From positions 104,865 through 145,404 of the forward strand of contig MU070036.1 in assembly GCA_002284615.2 (NCBI GenBank): DNA of 40,540 bases. Direction: 5' to 3'. The position numbers and the translations under genes are program-made. Positions within the stretch are counted from its first letter, which is position 1; each line of letters opens with the position of its first letter. The DNA comes from Dunaliella salina (lineage: Eukaryota > Chlorophyta > Chlorophyceae > Chlamydomonadales > Dunaliellaceae). Below, in pieces: positions 1-11,250 of this stretch. The notes beneath the pieces were generated by a model that was not told the origin of the DNA, did not search any database, and saw nothing but the letters and a program-made list of their open reading frames with translations.

Positions 1-44
<44 letters not shown>

Positions 45-61
45 CACATGCGCACACACAC
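1..61. repeat. (CA)n microsatellite at the window edge
   Basis: Forty-two bases of pure CA dinucleotide, then an interrupted stretch (CATGCACATGCGCACACACA). It is a simple repeat with no coding content and continues off the left edge of the window. Confidence 0.95.
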
Positions 62-1188
62 TTGAACGTTCCGGGTTTGCTCCTGCGGTCTCGGGTTGGA
101 ATTAAGAATATTCTGTAATGTTCGGGAAATTGTCCAAATGTTCCTTTGCCAAGCTGCGCGGCGACACTTTTGGAGAACTCTCCAGCTGGAAACTGGAGGT
201 AAACATTCATGCGATCCTACTGCGTCTGAAAGCTTGGACGCACACGTCCATGCGCGCAGTGTGAACTGGACGCATGCGTCCAGTCCTGGACGTGCCTATT
301 CGGGACGCACTCTTGAAAGAAAGAAATNAAATATTAGCCATGATTGAAAGCACTGAGAAGCTTGGTGGGGCCTGTGCAGTCTCAGCTAAGACTGCCGCCA
401 TATAACTCAGTTCTAGGGGCACCAAGGGCGTCTGTGATGCGAGGGATAGTGCGTCCACGATTTGTACGTACGCGTCCAAATCCTGGACGCGTGATGGTGG
501 ACGCGCACTCCCTGGATCTACCCACAAATTCGGTGAATCGCCGATCTCAGAGTACCTGCAGATTCCTGAAGGTTTGCTGTACCCGTACTTGAGAAGAGGG
601 GTCGCTAACTCAGTGGTTTTAAAATTCGTTATTACGTGCGTCCAACCTTGGACGCATACGTCCAGGCATAGGACGCACAGGCTTTTTCACAATGAAGGGC
701 AGAGGAAGAAACCAAAAAAGATTGTGCCAAGGAATTCTCAGAGCAGGCCAGGCAGATGATTTGCTCGGTACACATCATTTTGAGAGAAGATGAACAAAAA
801 GATTTCGTTTTGGGTTAAGAAGGTGTAAGGTTACAAGGTTACAATGGGATATAAGCCTTCAGCCATAAGGTTGGCTGCTTGGCGTGAAGTCCTTTGATGA
901 GCACAAACACAGGCAACTCTAAAAAAACATTGAAAAATTGATGTATTGTCTCAAGAAGACAAGATGAGTCCAGAAGGACAGCGTATGTGTTTTCTGTTCA
1001 CAGAGGGAGCAGTAAAACAAGGAAATAAGGGAGGAGAAATGAACAGCTCTACTTGAAACCAGAAGGGCTGGCCAGGTTCTTACCAGTATCACAAGGAGAC
1101 ACAAGAGCTGCATGAACATATGTTTGGAGTTTCTCTGTATGTACCCCTCCTTACAACAGTCAGCTAGCTAGCCAGGCACACACCTCAG
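62..1188. other. Non-coding stretch with a GGACGC/GCGTCC motif cluster
   Basis: I see no supportable gene here. Between about 225 and 690 the hexamer GGACGC or its complement GCGTCC recurs many times on both strands, often as short inverted pairs. One of these is a perfect 18-base palindrome at 266-283. The remainder (about 700-1188) is unremarkable AT-richer sequence. A single N is present near 328. Confidence 0.6.
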
Positions 1189-1890
1189 TCACGTATATGC
1201 TCTCTGTTTCAGGTCCCTGGCCGCATCACGCTCCCTCTGCCTGGGCGTGGGTGTGTAAGGCAGCGCCCCCCCATAGACAAGAAATGACACCAGCTCCACT
1301 GTGTACTTCTGCTGCCCTTCTTCAGAGACATAGTTGGCAGCGGAGCACCTGCAAAGCGTTGCCCGAATGTCGTCCACACCGCGGTGCTCCTTGAAGACCT
1401 CCTGTTGGCCCGGCTCCATGACGAAGGATGGAACCACAACAGGGGCCATTTCGCGGGGCTTCTGAGCAGATGCCAGTGCGCTCTGTGACTGGTGCTCTTG
1501 TGGAGCTGGTGCAACAGCATGTACTGGCTGGTGCTCAGATGCCTCGCGAGATGTGCTCCCCTGGGGCTCTCTCTTCCTTTTGTTGGTGCTGTCTCCAGAG
1601 CCCGTCTGAGCTGGTGCCTGAGGCTGGTGCTCCTGAGGAGCAGGTGCCTTAGGCTTGTGCTCAGTTTGTGCTCTGCTATTGCTGCTTGGGTTGGGGGGAA
1701 CAGTGCCGAAAATTTGCCGTGTAAGGCTGGGAGTGGGCTCCGCAAGCAGGGGCTCCCATTGCTTTCTCTGTTCGCGAATTGTCACATCCAGAGGTTGATT
1801 GACGCGGCGCCACGTCTCTGACGACACAGATGAGAGGGACCCACGCATCCAGGATTTGTTGGGCTCGGGGTCTGTGTTTATGAACACCAT
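1189..1890 (-). CDS. Unrecognised protein with a basic nuclear-signal-like motif
   Basis: An open frame of 233 codons starts at an ATG in a good eukaryotic context (GGCGCCATGG, ATG at 1890) and ends at TGA 1189-1191. The frame is also open upstream to about 1983, so an exon beginning there is possible. I do not recognise the family. The first 80 residues are mixed and look globular (MVFINTDPEPNKSW...). The middle is Pro/Gln/Ala-rich with a duplicated APAPQEHQ motif. A KRKR patch (TNKRKREPQ) resembles a nuclear localisation signal. The last 80 residues are again mixed (VDDIRATLCRCSAANYV, then VELVSFLVYGG). The composition favours real coding sequence over chance. It could be a single-exon gene, one exon of a larger gene, or part of an unrecognised mobile element, since retroelement remains begin 1-2 kb away. 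No function is proposed. Confidence 0.4.
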   Translation of the reverse strand: MVFINTDPEPNKSWMRGSLSSVSSETWRRVNQPLDVTIREQRKQWEPLLAEPTPSLTRQIFGTVPPNPSSNSRAQTEHKPKAPAPQEHQPQAPAQTGSGDSTNKRKREPQGSTSREASEHQPVHAVAPAPQEHQSQSALASAQKPREMAPVVVPSFVMEPGQQEVFKEHRGVDDIRATLCRCSAANYVSEEGQQKYTVELVSFLVYGGALPYTPTPRQRERDAARDLKQRAYT

Positions 1891-2984
1891 GGCGCCCGGT
1901 GTTCCCTGACAGGTGCTCCCAAAGGAGCTGGTGCCAAGGCGCTCCAGGGCAGAAAAAATTAAAAAGTTGAGAAGGTGTAACAACCGTCATACCAAAAGAC
2001 GGTAAGATGTGTATTTAAGGAATCGTAGAGCAAGCCCTGAAGCTAACATGTATGGAAGGCACCCAAACCACAGGATAGACAGAAATATAATGAGTCTACA
2101 CATTTAGCGGAGCTGGACAACTTCCCCCAAAAAAGAGGTTGTGTATAAGTAAGCTCATTGCATAGGTGCGCCCCACCCCTGAACGCTGCAGTTATGATCC
2201 GAAGGTAGGTTTTTAAGGAACTCAAGCAACACTGTTACAGCTGGGGTGCCTGTGTGAAATAAGCTGCAGCGCACCTACTTTCTGACCACCAAGTCTTCAC
2301 CCGACCACCCACTGCAGTAATTGGGGTATTCTTAAAATGGTTTCGAGCAATCACAAGATTGTAACAAAAAATGTCATTTGCAAAAAATTGGAGTGGAAAG
2401 ACACCGTGGTTGGCAAGATGCACAGTTTCAGCCATTTTTCTTAAGAAAATTCAGCACAAGGGGCGCCAGCTTGGATCTTCTTATCTTTGCTTTTGAATAT
2501 GCAGGATGTTGGCATGGTATACAGGGGTGACAAATACAAAATTTTGGGAGTGGAAATACACTGCAGGTGAGGGCCTTTTGAGGGTGATTTGAGGCCTGGA
2601 GAGTGGGCTGGGGACCTCCGATTTTCAACACATTTTTGGTGAACATGTGATATTCTATGGAATGATAATGGTTGGCAAGCTTGGTGAATTCACCTTAAGG
2701 TTAGGTTTTGAGAAAGAAAACCGGGAAAGAGCATACCATCTTTTCCTCAATTGATGTAGGAAGGGTCTTCTCGGTCCTCATCGGTTTCCTCTTTTAAGGC
2801 GAACATATCAGAGGATTGCATATGCTGAAAAGGAGAAAGGCAAGGAGCCGCCTGCAAATAGGTACTGGAGAGTACCAGTGGACAAACTAGTTCGCGCTGC
2901 TGAGGGGAACGATCGGCCGCTTAAACGGTAGGAACGTTCCAGCAATTCAAACAACACAGAACCGGGGTTGGTGGCTACCCCCCA
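1891..2984. other. Region without a recognisable gene
   Basis: No open frame here looks coding. Near 2745-2765 the sequence TTTCCTCAATTGATGTAGG resembles the plus-orientation 3' end of the LINE family found on the minus strand elsewhere in the window, so a short retroelement end may be present. Nothing else is supported. Confidence 0.5.
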
Positions 2985-3190
2985 ACCGGACGGGCTGGTT
3001 ACAAGAGTGCGAGGCGCACGCCTGGAAAGATGGCTGACAACCCTCAGGATCACCCACTAGTTAGTTGCCCGCTCCTTTTTATATATTGGTGAAGCTCACG
3101 GACAGTGACAGCGCTGACTGTTGGGTCTTTCCTAAATGTGCGCTGGATGATGTCCAGCGTAGACTTTTACTTTTACTCTTACTTTTTTTG
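2985..3190 (+). mobile_element. SINE-like repeat, family B (copy 1)
   Basis: This block of about 200 bp is repeated at 37040-37215, and its right half again near 19525-19613. Shared landmarks in order are GGACGGGCT, GCGCACGCCTGGA, AGATGGC.GACAACCC, CAGCGCTGACTGTT and, in the first and third copies, ATGATGTCCAGCGTAGACTT followed by a TTTTAC-type tail. The tail begins with the same GCGTAGACTTTT seen at the LINE 3' ends in this window, consistent with a non-autonomous element using LINE machinery. I see no clear tRNA-type box A/B pair in it. Its identity as a SINE is inferred from repetition and tail only. Confidence 0.5.
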
Positions 3191-3199
3191 AAGGGATGT

Positions 3200-5880
3200 A
3201 GCAGGATGATTAGAATTTGGGCAAGGGGTGACCAGGATTGCATCAGGGCGGCTGCCTCTTTGTCTAGCACGAGCAGGTATGTTGGGCTTGAAAAGATAGC
3301 GCGGTAATGTATGATAACAGACACGCTCAGGGATGTGCAGGTCATGTTGGGCCAGATGGTCTGTGCTGCCAAAAAAGCAAAAGTCTACGCTAGCACTTGC
3401 CAGCGCGCATTAAGGAAAGACTCAACAGTAGTAGCACTAACAGTGAGCCCCACCAAAGAGCTGTGCTGCCTACATCCTGTTGCACAAGACTTGACCCGTA
3501 AGAGCCTTTGCTGACCTTTCAAAATCAATCTGCTATGTTGTGACGCTCATTAACCATGTTACAAATGACTGGGCATTGACAACCTGACAGAACGTGGAGA
3601 GCGCTATCCAAGTGGTGGCATCCTGAGAGAGGGCAGACAAGGCTAGCGGATCTTTTAAAGCAGCCTTTTTTTGTTGTTGTGTAGGGTGCCTGTGCAGTAT
3701 TGGAAGATTGTGCGTTTCATTTGATTTTAGAAACAGGGCATGTTCCACAAGGCGTTGCTAATGTTCTCGTTCACCTGAGGGAGTGGACATTGGTAATGAG
3801 TTTAGTCTCCGACACTGCGGAGTCCTGTCTTGCAGTTTGCATAACCAAGCCTGTGTTTTGTATGCATATGGGATTGCAAAGCATCTTTAAGACCTGGGAG
3901 GCATTTTAGACGAGGGGTGGAAGGGTGGGATTGAGTGAAAGGGACTTCCTCCTGGGCCCATGGGTGGCCACACCAGGGATTCCAGTGTCAGTCAGGCTGT
4001 TATCATCGAGGGCAGCCTAGGAATCAGCAATTTTATCCGCGCATTCATTCCCTGCTATTCCAGCATGGGATTTGGCCTACAAGTTGTAGGAAAGGATGTG
4101 ACTTTGAGATGTGCGGGCAAGGTTTGAAATTGCCCTCAGAACACCTCCTTGCACGTGATGTCTTTGCTCCCCTGGGAATAGGGGTTGTTTTCTGAGCTGA
4201 TGAAGTGAGCTGATGAAGTGAGCTGTCCGTGGCAACGTGTTTGTACTACAAACTCAAGAAGTACTCGTGAGCAAATGCAGCAGCAATGACAGCCAGCTCA
4301 GCTCTTCCTTTGGTATTGGTAGTACCAACACCATTATGTTCTACTAAATTTTTAGTCTCACTAAAAGGATGGTTACGCCAGCCCCGATCACTGTCGTACC
4401 ATTTTGAGCCTGGCAGCTGCCTTCTGTGTAGGCCCAAGACTTCCAATCTGCAACTTTAAGCTGGAGGTCTGGATTGGACTGAGGGGAAGCATGGGCAGTC
4501 ATGGACAGTCTGAGGCTGATCTACTACAGGGGTCCTCGAGGATCTGCTTTATATCCAAGGGGAATTCTGCATGGCATTCAAAATGAGGTCGTTACTGACA
4601 CCTGAAGTAATCCACTTTGCTTCTGCGATGGCCCTGGCTAGATCCAGGAGCCATGTTGAGTTCTGATTGTTCAAGTGTAGTTGTGTAGCTGCATTCCAGA
4701 CCGCAATGATTTGCATGTCTCAAGTATGCTGGGGGGGGGCAATTTCTTGGCTCGTCCAGGACTGTCGTTATTTGTAGGTAAGTGATCTGTTTTTAACTTC
4801 CTTGCCAACAAACTAGCTCCCACGCGTTGCGCTATCAAAACCAAGAATACTTCCCACAGCCAGGTCCTAGATCCAGGTGCTCATGGCAATTGTCCAGATC
4901 CCCACTAGCCTTTCCTGCCTCATATATTTTAATGGAGGGGACTCACTCCCTATATGAGCCAATGTATCTCCTTGACATTCTCAGATCAAGTTTTGGGCAA
5001 TATACAGATTGGCCAACACGAGCTCTTAGCTCTGCTGGCTTATCTACACTTGTTCAGCTGCCTGTTCTATAAGCTTCAACGATACATACACGTTTTGGTC
5101 CAGCGGTGGCCGCCGCTGTCCCCTTCCCCAAGAGCCCTCTCTCTTTATGCTGCCATCTCCATGGCAGCAAGCTCAGATGTCTGAAGGCTAATTACAATGG
5201 TCACTCGACATGTAACGACTTCAGACTGGCGAGCCAGTCCCTCACACTGACTTGTGACAACCAACTGTCAGTTTACTTACTCCTCAAAACAATGAAATTG
5301 ACAGAACAATATATCATCGTGACACCCTCTTCCTTAACTTATGTAAGGGAGAGTCCCTCTGCTACGTAGTTTCTCTTGTCTTTTATTTCAAAGCTCGTAG
5401 CAAAGGTGTGGGGAAGCGATAAGAGGTTTGATAGGACAACCGGTTGCTGGCAGGATCATGAAGGTGGCTGTAGCCTCTGTGATGAGGATGGCAGAGTAGA
5501 TCGCATGACGCAGGGCCAAAGTCATTGCCATCTCGTTACAAATTGGGTGACAGATAGACATTCCAGGGAACTTAGGTGTGAGGGGATTATGGTGGGCACC
5601 AGACAGAATGTCGCGGGGGTCAGAGCTTGAGTAATGCTGGTACTGAGGGATATAATCCAGGGGAGAGGCCATTTTCTCTTTGGGGACGTGAGCCCATGTG
5701 ATGTGCAGTGTGAATGAGTGGTGGGTGAGTCCGTAAGAAGGAATTTTTAATCTTTTACTCTGTTATTCATTCTCCAATTTTTCTTGCGGGCTAGGAGCCC
5801 CAATAACTCATTGTAGATAATTTCAGCCACATTTTTGAGGATAGTGTGCAGGGGCACCTTGTACTTCCTGTCTGGATTTC
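3200..5880 (-). pseudogene. Decayed non-LTR retroelement, copy 1 (RNase H region and C terminus)
   Basis: On the minus strand, scattered frames match in order the better-preserved copy at 6040-9016. Near 5800 is an ELLGLLARKK-like stretch. At 5388-5672 is the region with SICHPICNE and TEATATFMILP. At 4246-4446 is an RNase H fragment, KNLVEHNGVG and GRAELAVIAAAFAHEY, which keeps the acidic Glu of the RAEL motif. At 3533-3900 is a remnant of the zinc-motif region. Numerous frameshifts and stops separate these parts, so the element is dead. No reverse transcriptase domain is visible, so the copy is 5'-truncated or that part is unrecognisable. It is older than its neighbour, judging from more lesions, and lies head-to-tail with it. 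Confidence 0.7.
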
Positions 5881-6168
5881 TCAGCTGCAGAGCTTGAGTC
5901 TGGTATAGTGTGGAAATGATGAGCGTTTGCAGTTCCTAGTGATGAAAGGGTTGCTGTCTGGACAAAATTGTTGTTTGACAACGTCCTTGTCATGAGGAAG
6001 GATCATAAAAGGATTAAGGTGAACTTTTTGGCCTTGGAAGGAAGAAAAGAAAAAAGAAAAACTACGAAGGCAGAGAAGCTCTGCCTACATCAATTAAGGA
6101 AAAGGAGACACATTAGCTCAAAAAAGAGCCGTGTGTCCCCTCCACCACAAGGTATGAAAAGGAGAAAG

Positions 6169-6681
6169 CTAATGTGGATCTGAAGGGTTACTAGAAGCAC
6201 CTGGCTCTAGAACCTGGCTGTAGGTAGAGTTCTTGTTTTCAATAGCGCGACATGTGGTGACTAGTTTGTGGGCATATTGTACAGAATGGGCATGAATCTG
6301 TTGAGCAAGCTTTGTGGCACGCTGGTGATCCAATCCTAGTCGCTTGTATTGCTTCAGGGTATGCCCAGTGTAAATAGTTCCACCTACACCCAGGAGAATA
6401 GGGTGAATTGTAACGGCTTCAGCATGATGGGAATGGGTAGGATAAACACCGTTTGAAGTGCGATTGGCATTAAAAGGGGTGATCAAAACAGCATCTGGTC
6501 GACTGGAGTTGAGTCCTTTCCTCTCTGGAAGGTTACGAGGGAAGTAGTAAGCAGGTAAAGTTCTGTTTGAGGCATGTGTAGGGAGTTGGAGGTTGTGTTG
6601 AGCAAGCTTGAAATCGCTTCCTATGTCTGTGTAGACCAGGCCTGCCCCTACAGGACATTTGCTGAGGGCTTTTGTAATCAT
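6169..6681 (-). pseudogene. C-terminal domain of retroelement copy 2
   Basis: A 170-codon frame with KALSKCPVGAGLVYTDIGSD, YYFPRNLPERKGLNSSRPDA, GVGGTIYTGHTLKQYKRLGL, then AHSVQYAHKLVTTCR and a terminus QVLEPGASSNPSDPH. The same order and termini recur at 35751-36680 and, in pieces, at 18390-18870 and 32213-32580. That shows it is the conserved end of the element's protein. Its biochemical role is unknown to me. The frame itself is intact, but it is cut off from the rest by upstream frame breaks. Confidence 0.7.
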
Positions 6682-6711
6682 TCTGCTTGCAATGTTATGG
6701 CGTTCAGTTTC

Positions 6712-7098
6712 TCATGTTGGAGATGATATGATTACGGCAGCCTGAGAGCATGTGTAGAGCGCTGTCCAAATGATGGCATCCAGGGGGCAAGATGGATCAG
6801 TAGACCTTTTGAAACGGACAGCATGTTTTTGGTTGTAGAGGGTGCCCGTGCGGTACTGCAGGATAGTACGCTTCATGAGTATGTTGAACAAATGTCTGAA
6901 GGCATTGCTAATTTTCTTATCCACTTGCGGTAATACGTTTTGATAGTAAGAGTAGTAACCAGTTCTGGCATTGGCATATCCAAGCTTGTGTTTAGCATGT
7001 GTGTTTAGCATGTATGTGGGATTTGAGAGCATCTTGAAGGTTTGGGAGATAGGTGAGCTTGTGGGTGGGCGGTGGACCCGTAGATGTGCCTGCAGCAT
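6712..7098 (-). pseudogene. Zinc-motif region of retroelement copy 2
   Basis: This frame contains GYANARTGYYSYYQNVLPQ, MKRTILQYRTGTLYNQKHA and DPSCPL. The parallel frame at 35.6-36.9 kb continues with CPLPGCHQLDSALHMLSGC, which here is disrupted. The C..C..H..C spacing resembles the zinc knuckle that follows RNase H or reverse transcriptase in many non-LTR elements and probably binds nucleic acid. It is separated from the RNase H and C-terminal parts by frame breaks. Confidence 0.65.
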
Positions 7099-7116
7099 GC
7101 ACTCTTTCTTCCTTGG

Positions 7117-7814
7117 CTAACCAGAAAATATTTGTAAATGGATTTCTATCAGGACCTGCACCAGGGATCTCGGTGTTGCCACACAGTTCTGGGCTTGCTT
7201 TGCCTGATGCTTTGCAATGGCATCTGCACATTCATTTCCAGCGATGCCAGCATGGGACTTCACTTTGTATATTCGAATTTTGGTACAGAAGTCTCTAATG
7301 AGCGTTGACATCATTTTAAGGCTGTCTCCTCGGATATGCTTCAAATATCTTTCAGGATAGAGAAGCTTTTTACGTGTTTGATCGAAAGAAGTAAGGCTGA
7401 TGCAACATCTGCATATTTGGTGATGATAGCAGCAGCAATTGCTGCCAATCCAGCTCTAGTGATGGTTTTAGTAACCCCAGCACCGTTTGATTCTACAAAG
7501 TTCTTGCTGTCAGTGGACGAGCAGTAGACGCCTGCTCCAATTTCTTGCTTACCATTATGGACAAGGCAGCTGCCATCTGTGTATGCCCATGTCCTCCAAT
7601 GTGCAACTTCGAGAGTTAGGAGAGTACTGGATTGACTGAGCACCAAGTCTGTATCTTGGATACTCATGTGTGAATTCCTAGGGTGCTTGGAGACGTGTTG
7701 TTTGTCAAACAGGAGGCGTTCCAGTTCATTAAAACCTGGCATGTGAGCATGCATGGGATTTAGGACAGGGTGGCTGCTGACACTCTTGAGCTTCCACTCT
7801 GTGGCTTCTTTCAA
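7117..7814 (-). pseudogene. RNase H domain of retroelement copy 2, frameshifted
   Basis: The first frame (7814-7341) carries the opening RNase H strand AYTDGSCLV and GAGVYCSSTDS, then TRAGLAAIAAAI. The next frame (7344-7117) carries the end, IYKVKSHAGIAGNECADAIAKH. In RNase H the four acidic residues sit in TDGS, RAEL, a D-S helix start and the final NxxAD. Here the RAEL Glu is Gly, the third Asp region reads VASALLLS and has lost it, and a frameshift near 7341 splits the domain. The domain is therefore inactive. In autonomous LINEs it degrades RNA in the RNA:DNA hybrid during target-primed reverse transcription. Confidence 0.8.
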
Positions 7815-9016
7815 ACCTCCTTTTAGGCCCTGCAGCCAGTTTTTGTTATGGTTGTTAAGATGGATTCAAGCTGCAGTGTTCCAAACAGGAAAGATACAAA
7901 GGTCCCAGGTATGCTTAGGTAAAGGTGCCTCTTGGTTAGGGCAAGATTGAGGGGCACTGTGACTAAGTTCTTTGCGAGGTATGGCTCCAAGTTCGTAAGA
8001 GAGGTGGGGGTTAGGCAGTGACAAGTTTGGAGTAGGGGTAGGTTATCCTGTTCTTATTCCGAGCCGGAAGGAACATGAATGTAGCAGTAGCTTCTGTGTT
8101 GAGAATGGCAGAGTAAATGGCATGTTGCAAAGCTTGGGTCATGATTCCCTCATCATAAATGGGATGGCAGACTGAGAAGCCTGAGAAATTGGATGAGAAG
8201 GCAATATGCATAGCACCAAAAAGAGTGTCTCAGGAGTGCGCACTCCAATAATTCTGGTGTTGTGGGTTGTGGTCTATTGGGGAGGCCAGTTTTTCTTGGG
8301 TTACCAAAGCCCATTTTTGAAAGGCAGTATGAATGTGAGTTGGAAGGGCTCGTGAAAGTCTTTGCTCTTCTTGCTAGAGACCTTTCTTTCAAGCATAGAT
8401 TTGCGGGAAAGGAGCCCTTGTAGCTCAGTAGCAAAGCTGCCAGGAGCTGATGTTATTTTGTCGTGCATGCCAGCAAGCTTGGCCCCATAGAAAGCCCTGT
8501 AGAGGATTTGGAAGCGGTTCGGGGAAACCATACCAACATATTTGCCTTGCGCATTGTATATGCAAGCCACGTGCGCCGTGTATATTTCTGGGAGAATGAG
8601 GGGGGAAGGAGTAGGAGGGCAACGTCTGTGGGATCCTATGTCTGATTATGCTGGATGAGGGGGTTGCTGATCCGCGTACTTCACGAGGTCAACCTTGCGC
8701 AGCCAATATTTGCATGAGCCTGTAGTTTTTATGTCTGCTTGTGGATTAGTGGGTTTTGTACCAAAAGTGGTTTTTTGCGCAACTCTGTACCCATTTTCTG
8801 CTGCCATACATTGGTTTCATTAGGTTATCCAGAGCCCTGTATCTCAAGATTTGAGAGGGTAGAATCTGCTGTGGATGTTGAGAGGTTAGGCTTGCTCTGC
8901 TGTGCTTCGAACTTAAGCAAACAATCTTTAAATCTAGGCCATGCCTCCTGTTCAACAAACATACATGTCAGGAAGTGGATCCTCTCATGCATTTCCAGTG
9001 GTAGGTAGGTTTGCAC

Positions 9017-11250
9017 ACATACAAGTCAGTTTATGGGGGTTCCAGGCCTCCATTGTAATTATATATCTGACAGCATGCACATCCAAAATCGGTGCAAGCA
9101 GCTGTGCAGTTGCTTGCAGGTTGGAAGCCAGCCTTCTTAAAGAGTGGCAAGGCCCACTTCTCTTTCACCATAGGGAAGAGGGGAACTTCTTTGAATGAAA
9201 CACTCTAGAATTTTTCAAATTTTTTTTAGAATTTTTTGACGATTTTCAAAGTAGGCTGCTACACTATGAATGAAGATCCAAGAAACGAGTAGGCAGTAGT
9301 CTTATTTACATTCCCAAACAAGGAGTGAAGCAAGGACTCTCTTTTTCACAGCTGCTTTCACTTTTCCGCAAAGAAGTTGCAAAATAGTATTCTTGCTGCC
9401 ATAAGATCCTGGTGCCATAAGATCACAACCACAAAATTTTGCCAAAATATCCTGTCCAGAAAGTTTGAAGGGAACATTGGAGCAGGCATACAAGCTGGTA
9501 CAGGGACTAAGGATACCCACATTTGAGCTCCATCCACTCCAGCAGCCGTCAAACACAGCCAGGCCAAAAAATGATTAAGCAAAGCGGCAAGGCAGGCATG
9601 CGCTCATCTGTGTAGCAGAGCATGAGGTTTGTGTCACCTGGTAATACACACCTACACACCAACACCCGTACCCACTGTCCTCCCTCGCTTCCCCCTCCTG
9701 ACCCCCCCACTCACAAACTCTGACTTGACATATGACATAAGTTCCCACCATCTTGTGCACGCTCCAAACAACACTCCAACACTCCACACCCCACGCGTGC
9801 TGTACGGCAAAAGAATTAAAAGCTCCGACAATCACCATTGTGCATGTGCATGTGCATGTGCATGTGACGACATCCATTCTGCCTAAGTAATCCAAAGCAA
9901 CATCACATGCCAAGCTTGCAGCTATTGCAGCGCTCACACTGAGGGAGCGGTTGTGATGAAGAAGTGGAAGCTTGAATGGAACGTAGAGAGTAAATGGCTC
10001 CAGAACATTGAGCATTGGTAGAAAATCTTCTTAAACTGTGTGTCCTGTCAGCATGTGCATACCTAGGTCAAGCTTTCTTGGCAATATCTACAAGTGGCCT
10101 TCCAAACAAGAGTCTGCTCTTTGAGCTCCCAGTAAGCGCAGGCCTTGATGACACGAGTATACCTCACTTATCTGTGTTTGTCCAAGCCTCCGCCAAAAGA
10201 GGCATGATCGTAGTGAAATGCTTCTATTTTGGCAAGCAGAATAACAGCGGCTCAAGCATCCTTATGATTCATGATTGTCTCTAGCTCTGCCAAAAACATG
10301 CATGATCTCAATAAAATGCTCCCTTTTTGGCAAGCAGAATGCTTTGCAATCCATCCAAATCTTCCGCAAACACACTCCTTGCCTCCATGGCAGTTGTCTG
10401 TCATCAGGATTAGAAACTAAAACCCACGTACAAATAGATGGCCATTATTGGCCATCTATCCCAAATGTATCGCTTCATGTGGTGTGTCTCTCCATGAACA
10501 TGTCCTGTGCACTCATTTCCCTGATTGGTGCCAGTAGCTGCAACCACAAACAAAAGGAGTTCAACCAAAAATTCCTATTGCTCAAATGCATCTAAGATTA
10601 GCCCATGCAAATTGTCAGTCACATGTTCTGCCCATGATAACTCAGCCCTTGTCCCGCTCAAGCTGCTGCAACTATTTTTGCTTTCATCAGCACGTTTGAT
10701 CACTGTGCAATACCTTACACCAATGTCCGGTTTTGACATTCCCTTGTGTACACTTGGTTGTACGGCAAGAGGCCCCCACCCTGTGCTACACAATCTTTGG
10801 AGCCCCTATAATCACATTCTCCACTAGGCTGTGCTCTCCCCCTTAGAGATGAAGAACACGAAATGTGTTGATGTCATTCCAATGCAATTTACTGCACACG
10901 AGATCTTGCCTGCTTAAATCCTTCAGATATCCTGGCCTTCCAGCAATAGGCCTCACGTACCTGCCAGGGAGGCCCTCCTCCATGCGTCACAGCACACACC
11001 CCTCCTTGCATCAGGTAACACGAGATGCTCAAACAAGAGGAGGAGCGCAGTGCCAGTGATTGCCCAGCCTGGTTCACTCCATGTTCTGCTGAAGGGAGCC
11101 ACTTTGCTGCTGAAGGGAGCCACTTCTCCTGCAAGGGAGTCATTTGCTCCACTTTTCCTTCAGCAGCCTGCCCTACACCTGCTTCTGTTCTCAGACCTGT
11201 ATTGTACCTTCATTCACAGGCCTTGCTCAAGACCTCCTTGTTCATGACCT
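9017..11250. other. Region without a confidently recognised gene
   Basis: No domain is recognised. Two minus-strand stretches have a coding-like look but no family: 9302-9556 (QDILAKFCGCDLMAPGSYGS) and about 9890-10010 (SLSVSAAIAASLACDVALDY). Both sit after a VPFKL tetrad or pentad, which may be coincidence. A TGCATG run lies at 9839-9866. Around 10200-10350 a motif ATGCT(T/C)C...TTTTGGCAAGCAGAAT occurs twice about 120 bp apart. These could be exons of an unidentified minus-strand gene or old repeats. Confidence 0.4.

Larger units (their letters stand above)
6040..9016 (-). mobile_element. 5'-truncated non-LTR retroelement, copy 2 (best preserved)
   Basis: This is a minus-strand element. From its 5' side it contains: a stretch around 8830-9000 with EQEAWPRFKDCLLKFEAQQ; a region at 8300-8570 with SAPGSFATELQGLLSRK; the conserved block SVCHPIYDEGIMTQAL then TEATATFMFLP at about 8020-8200; an RNase H domain at about 7117-7650; a zinc-type motif at 6712-7098; and a C-terminal domain at 6169-6681. 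It ends near 6040 with a 3' end reading (on its own strand) CTTAATTGATGTAGGC..., then CTTCGTAGTTTTTC and a T/C-rich tail. Several frameshifts break the reading frame. I see no reverse transcriptase in the retained part. The same family recurs at 3.2-5.9, 18.3-18.9, 32.2-32.6 and 35.6-36.9 kb, always on the minus strand. Confidence 0.8.
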
